This document shows, one piece after another, positions 41,733-43,616 of a stretch of 43,616 bases of DNA (position 1 is the stretch's first letter; every line of letters begins with the position of its first letter). This DNA is from Candidatus Avichristensenella intestinipullorum. Its GTDB lineage: Bacteria; Bacillota; Clostridia; Christensenellales; Aristaeellaceae. The stretch spans positions 1-43,616 of the forward strand of contig DVFI01000081.1 in NCBI GenBank assembly GCA_018713305.1. The letters run 5' to 3'. The translations under genes were made by a program, and so were the position numbers. The notes under the pieces were generated by a model, which made no database searches, was not told where the DNA came from, and was given only the letters and a program-made list of their open reading frames with translations.

Positions 41733-42490
41733 AACAAACGCGCGCGGGAAACATAGTGCGCATCGCGCTGCGTCTGCTCGGCTATCAGCTGGTCTTTGGG
41801 TTTATCAGCTTCATGATTATGCCGGCCCTGATGGACGCCAATCCCGCCATACGCATTCTGCTGGCGGGCGTGATTGTCGCGGCCGCCTGTCTGTTTACGT
41901 TTCTGGACGGCACGTACCAGGGAGAGCGGGACGTGGCCATGTCGCGCCGTCTGAGCAAGCTCGAGGCCAAAGGCGTCTATACGCCCGACAAGGAGGAAAA
42001 CGCACGGCGCTATCGCCCCATGAACGGGGTGTACGCCATGCTGCTCGGCGCGCTTCCGCTCTTTTCCATTTCGCTCTACGTCGCCCTGACCGCCCAGCCA
42101 TACGCCTATACGCCGCAGGACTTGCCCTCCTGGCTCGGCACGTATATGCAGCGCGCGGAGGTGGGCGACGCGCTGGCCTATGCTGGCAATCTTTCCATCA
42201 CGACCACGCCGACGGATTATCTGCGCGTGGCGGTTCGCTTCATGCTCTTTGGGTATTTGGGGCTTGCGGGCTCCCTTTCCGACGCCGGCTCGCTGTTGTT
42301 TGACCGGCTCAGCCCGGTGCTGGCGCTCATCGTGCCGGCGATGTTCGCCATTGGATACTTGTTCGGTCCCGTCCGCTTTGCCAGAAACCAGAAGGTTGTC
42401 GACGAGGCCAAGCGTCGCCCGCGCAAACGCCTGAAAAAGAGCGTGCGCGAAAAGCAGGCGCAGAACAGAGAGAAAAAGCAGCTGATATGA
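41729..42490 (+). CDS. Membrane protein of unknown function
   Basis: A 253-residue protein with about five hydrophobic spans: residues 9-33 (IALRLLGYQLVFGFISFMIM), 39-57, 98-118, about 170-185 and about 200-218. A cytoplasmic loop between spans 2 and 3 is basic (LSKLEAKGVYTPDKEENARR) and the C-terminus is a Lys/Arg-rich tail (KKSVREKQAQNREKKQ) that may touch RNA or lipid headgroups. I recognise no family. The start GTG, with GGGGAGGGAAG upstream, overlaps the previous stop, and its own stop overlaps the peptidase gene. It is therefore made with the operon, but its role is not predictable. Confidence 0.8.
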   Translation: MKQTRAGNIVRIALRLLGYQLVFGFISFMIMPALMDANPAIRILLAGVIVAAACLFTFLDGTYQGERDVAMSRRLSKLEAKGVYTPDKEENARRYRPMNGVYAMLLGALPLFSISLYVALTAQPYAYTPQDLPSWLGTYMQRAEVGDALAYAGNLSITTTPTDYLRVAVRFMLFGYLGLAGSLSDAGSLLFDRLSPVLALIVPAMFAIGYLFGPVRFARNQKVVDEAKRRPRKRLKKSVREKQAQNREKKQLI

Positions 42491-43554
42491 AACAGAAGAG
42501 AATTGCCGACTACGGCGTGCAGATTGGGCGGATGCCCCGAGGAAAGCGGAACAAGATTACCGACGTGCCCGGCGTGCGCGTGGGGCATTGCACGGTCGAT
42601 CATGATACCTTTCGCACCGGCGTCACCGTCATAGAGCCCGGGCCGGACAACCCGTTTGCCCATAAAAAGGTGGCCGCCGTCCATGTGCTCAACGGCTACG
42701 GCAAAACGCTGGGCCTGGTGCAGGTAGAGGAGCTGGGCACGCTGGAGACGCCCATTGCGCTGACCGGCACGCTCAACGTGGGGCTGGTGCATGACGCATT
42801 GGTGCAGACGACGCTGGAGCGGTGCCATGCAGAGGGAATGTTTCCAACGTCGATAAATCCGGTGGTCGGCGAATGCCACGACGGCCGCCTGTCCGATTTG
42901 GCCAGACGGCCGGTGCGCCTGGAACACGTCCGCCGTGCGTTTGAGGCTGCGTGCGAGGATTTTGAAGAGGGCGCGGTGGGCGCCGGCCGCGGCATGATTT
43001 GCCATGGCCTCAAAGGGGGCGTCGGCTCCGCGTCGCGCCTGATTTCCGTGGGGGACGAGACGTTTACCCTGGGCGTGCTGGCGCTGACGAACCATGGAAG
43101 CCTCGCCGACTTGCGCATCGACGGCGAAGCCGTCGGCAAGTCGCTCCTTGCGCGCCTGCAGCCGAAGGAGGATGACGACAAGGGCTCCGTGATTGTGCTG
43201 GTCGCCACGGATTTGCCGGTAACGGACCGCCAGCTGCGGCGTATTCTGCGCCGTGCGCCGGTAGGGCTTGCGCGCTGCGGCTCCATTATCGGGCACGGGA
43301 GCGGGGATATTATGCTGGGGTTTTCCACCGCGGCCGACATTGCGCATGAAGGCGGCGAGCCGGTTCGCACGCAGCGCGTGCTGCGCGAGGACCTGCTGGA
43401 GCATGCGTTCCGCGCGGTCGCGGAATGCTGCGAAGAGTCGGTGCTCAATTCGCTGATTTGCGCCCGCGAGACCGTCGGCTGGAAAGGCGACAGGGTGCGC
43501 GCGCTGGCGGATCTCTGGCCGTTTCCCGGGCAGGAATCGGATACGGCCCAATAA
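42487..43554 (+). CDS. P1-family (DmpA/S58) autoprocessing peptidase
   Basis: A 355-residue N-terminal-nucleophile hydrolase of the DmpA group. Characterised members are cut at a Gly-Ser bond and then use that serine to release N-terminal amino acids; some accept D-amino acid amides or beta-peptides. Here the bond is G-S234 in KGSVIVLVATD. Other marks are NKITDVPGVRVGHCT at the start, PIALTGTLNVG, GRGMICHGLKGGVGSASRL and HGSGDIMLGFST. Complete, with no signal peptide. It is the last gene of the operon. Its presence three genes after alanine racemase gives a possible D-amino-acid theme. About 50 bp after its stop a new promoter appears. Confidence 0.92.
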   Translation: MKQKRIADYGVQIGRMPRGKRNKITDVPGVRVGHCTVDHDTFRTGVTVIEPGPDNPFAHKKVAAVHVLNGYGKTLGLVQVEELGTLETPIALTGTLNVGLVHDALVQTTLERCHAEGMFPTSINPVVGECHDGRLSDLARRPVRLEHVRRAFEAACEDFEEGAVGAGRGMICHGLKGGVGSASRLISVGDETFTLGVLALTNHGSLADLRIDGEAVGKSLLARLQPKEDDDKGSVIVLVATDLPVTDRQLRRILRRAPVGLARCGSIIGHGSGDIMLGFSTAADIAHEGGEPVRTQRVLREDLLEHAFRAVAECCEESVLNSLICARETVGWKGDRVRALADLWPFPGQESDTAQ

Positions 43555-43600
43555 AAATACAACTTCTTGCGTTTTTCCTCTGGCTTTTTTCCGGAATGTA

Positions 43601-43609
43601 TGATATACT
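43601..43609 (+). promoter_or_regulatory. Extended -10 of a gene beyond the window
   Basis: TGaTATACT (hexamer 43604-43609) 7 bp before the window end. The -35 region at 17 nt is TGGCTT, a weak match, as expected for extended -10 promoters. It suggests a new transcription unit starts just outside. Confidence 0.4.
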
Positions 43610-43616
43610 ATCCTTT

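Overview
The window looks like chromosomal DNA of a GC-rich anaerobic Clostridia (Bacillota), probably a gut lineage. The GC content is visibly high, roughly 60-65 % by eye and not computed. Supporting this are strong AGGAGG-type ribosome sites, sigma-A-like promoters with 17-nt spacers, and Firmicutes-type families (Hsp33, YhaM, type-2 GalT, clostridial GalK, a YkvI-like transporter). Also consistent is a ferredoxin-dependent indolepyruvate oxidoreductase, an enzyme typical of anaerobes. No outer-membrane genes, tRNA, rRNA, CRISPR array, phage or IS element was recognised. The genus cannot be named from this sequence. LAYOUT: 1-3059 holds the 3' part of an ABC exporter, a DUF624-like membrane protein and a SAM methyltransferase. 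3079-9626 holds the redox chaperone Hsp33 and three uncharacterised repeat proteins (TPR, HEAT, and zinc ribbon-TM-TPR-chitobiase-like), then a YkvI-like transporter. 9839-13400 is a compact run folC-rsmH-rsmI-GNAT; its two rRNA enzymes modify the same 16S nucleotide. 13371-13555 is a degenerate tandem repeat that forms the end of the GNAT gene. 13709-15898 (minus strand) is a peroxide-defence pair: AhpC and a flavoprotein reductase whose AhpF-like domains are in permuted order, under a consensus promoter with a palindromic operator candidate. 16064-19365 holds a sugar isomerase-like gene that appears leaderless, rmuC and a PhzF-family protein. 19355-22292 is the divergent galT/galK pair, followed by an amidohydrolase and the coupled t6A/ribosome-modification genes tsaE-tsaB-rimI. 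25167-27077 (minus) is a large multi-pass membrane protein with a perfect consensus promoter, divergent from yhaM and an orphan substrate-binding protein. 30290-34528 is an alpha-glucan degradation pair, glgP plus a GH13 glycosidase. 34675-43554 is one nine-gene run with overlaps or gaps of at most 22 nt: PaaK-like ligase, iorA, iorB, second PaaK-like ligase, tandem-ACT protein, alanine racemase, 5-formyl-THF cyclo-ligase, membrane protein and P1-family peptidase. HOW IT FITS: the window combines galactose and alpha-glucan use, oxidative fermentation of aromatic (or branched-chain) amino acids through aryl-pyruvates, peroxide defence, and translation quality functions. The most unusual elements are the permuted AhpF-like reductase with its operator, the decayed repeat array beside it, the leaderless isomerase gene, the folC ribosome site set off by a hairpin, and the three-gene repeat-protein cluster behind hslO. 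No wholly new defence or mobile system could be demonstrated.
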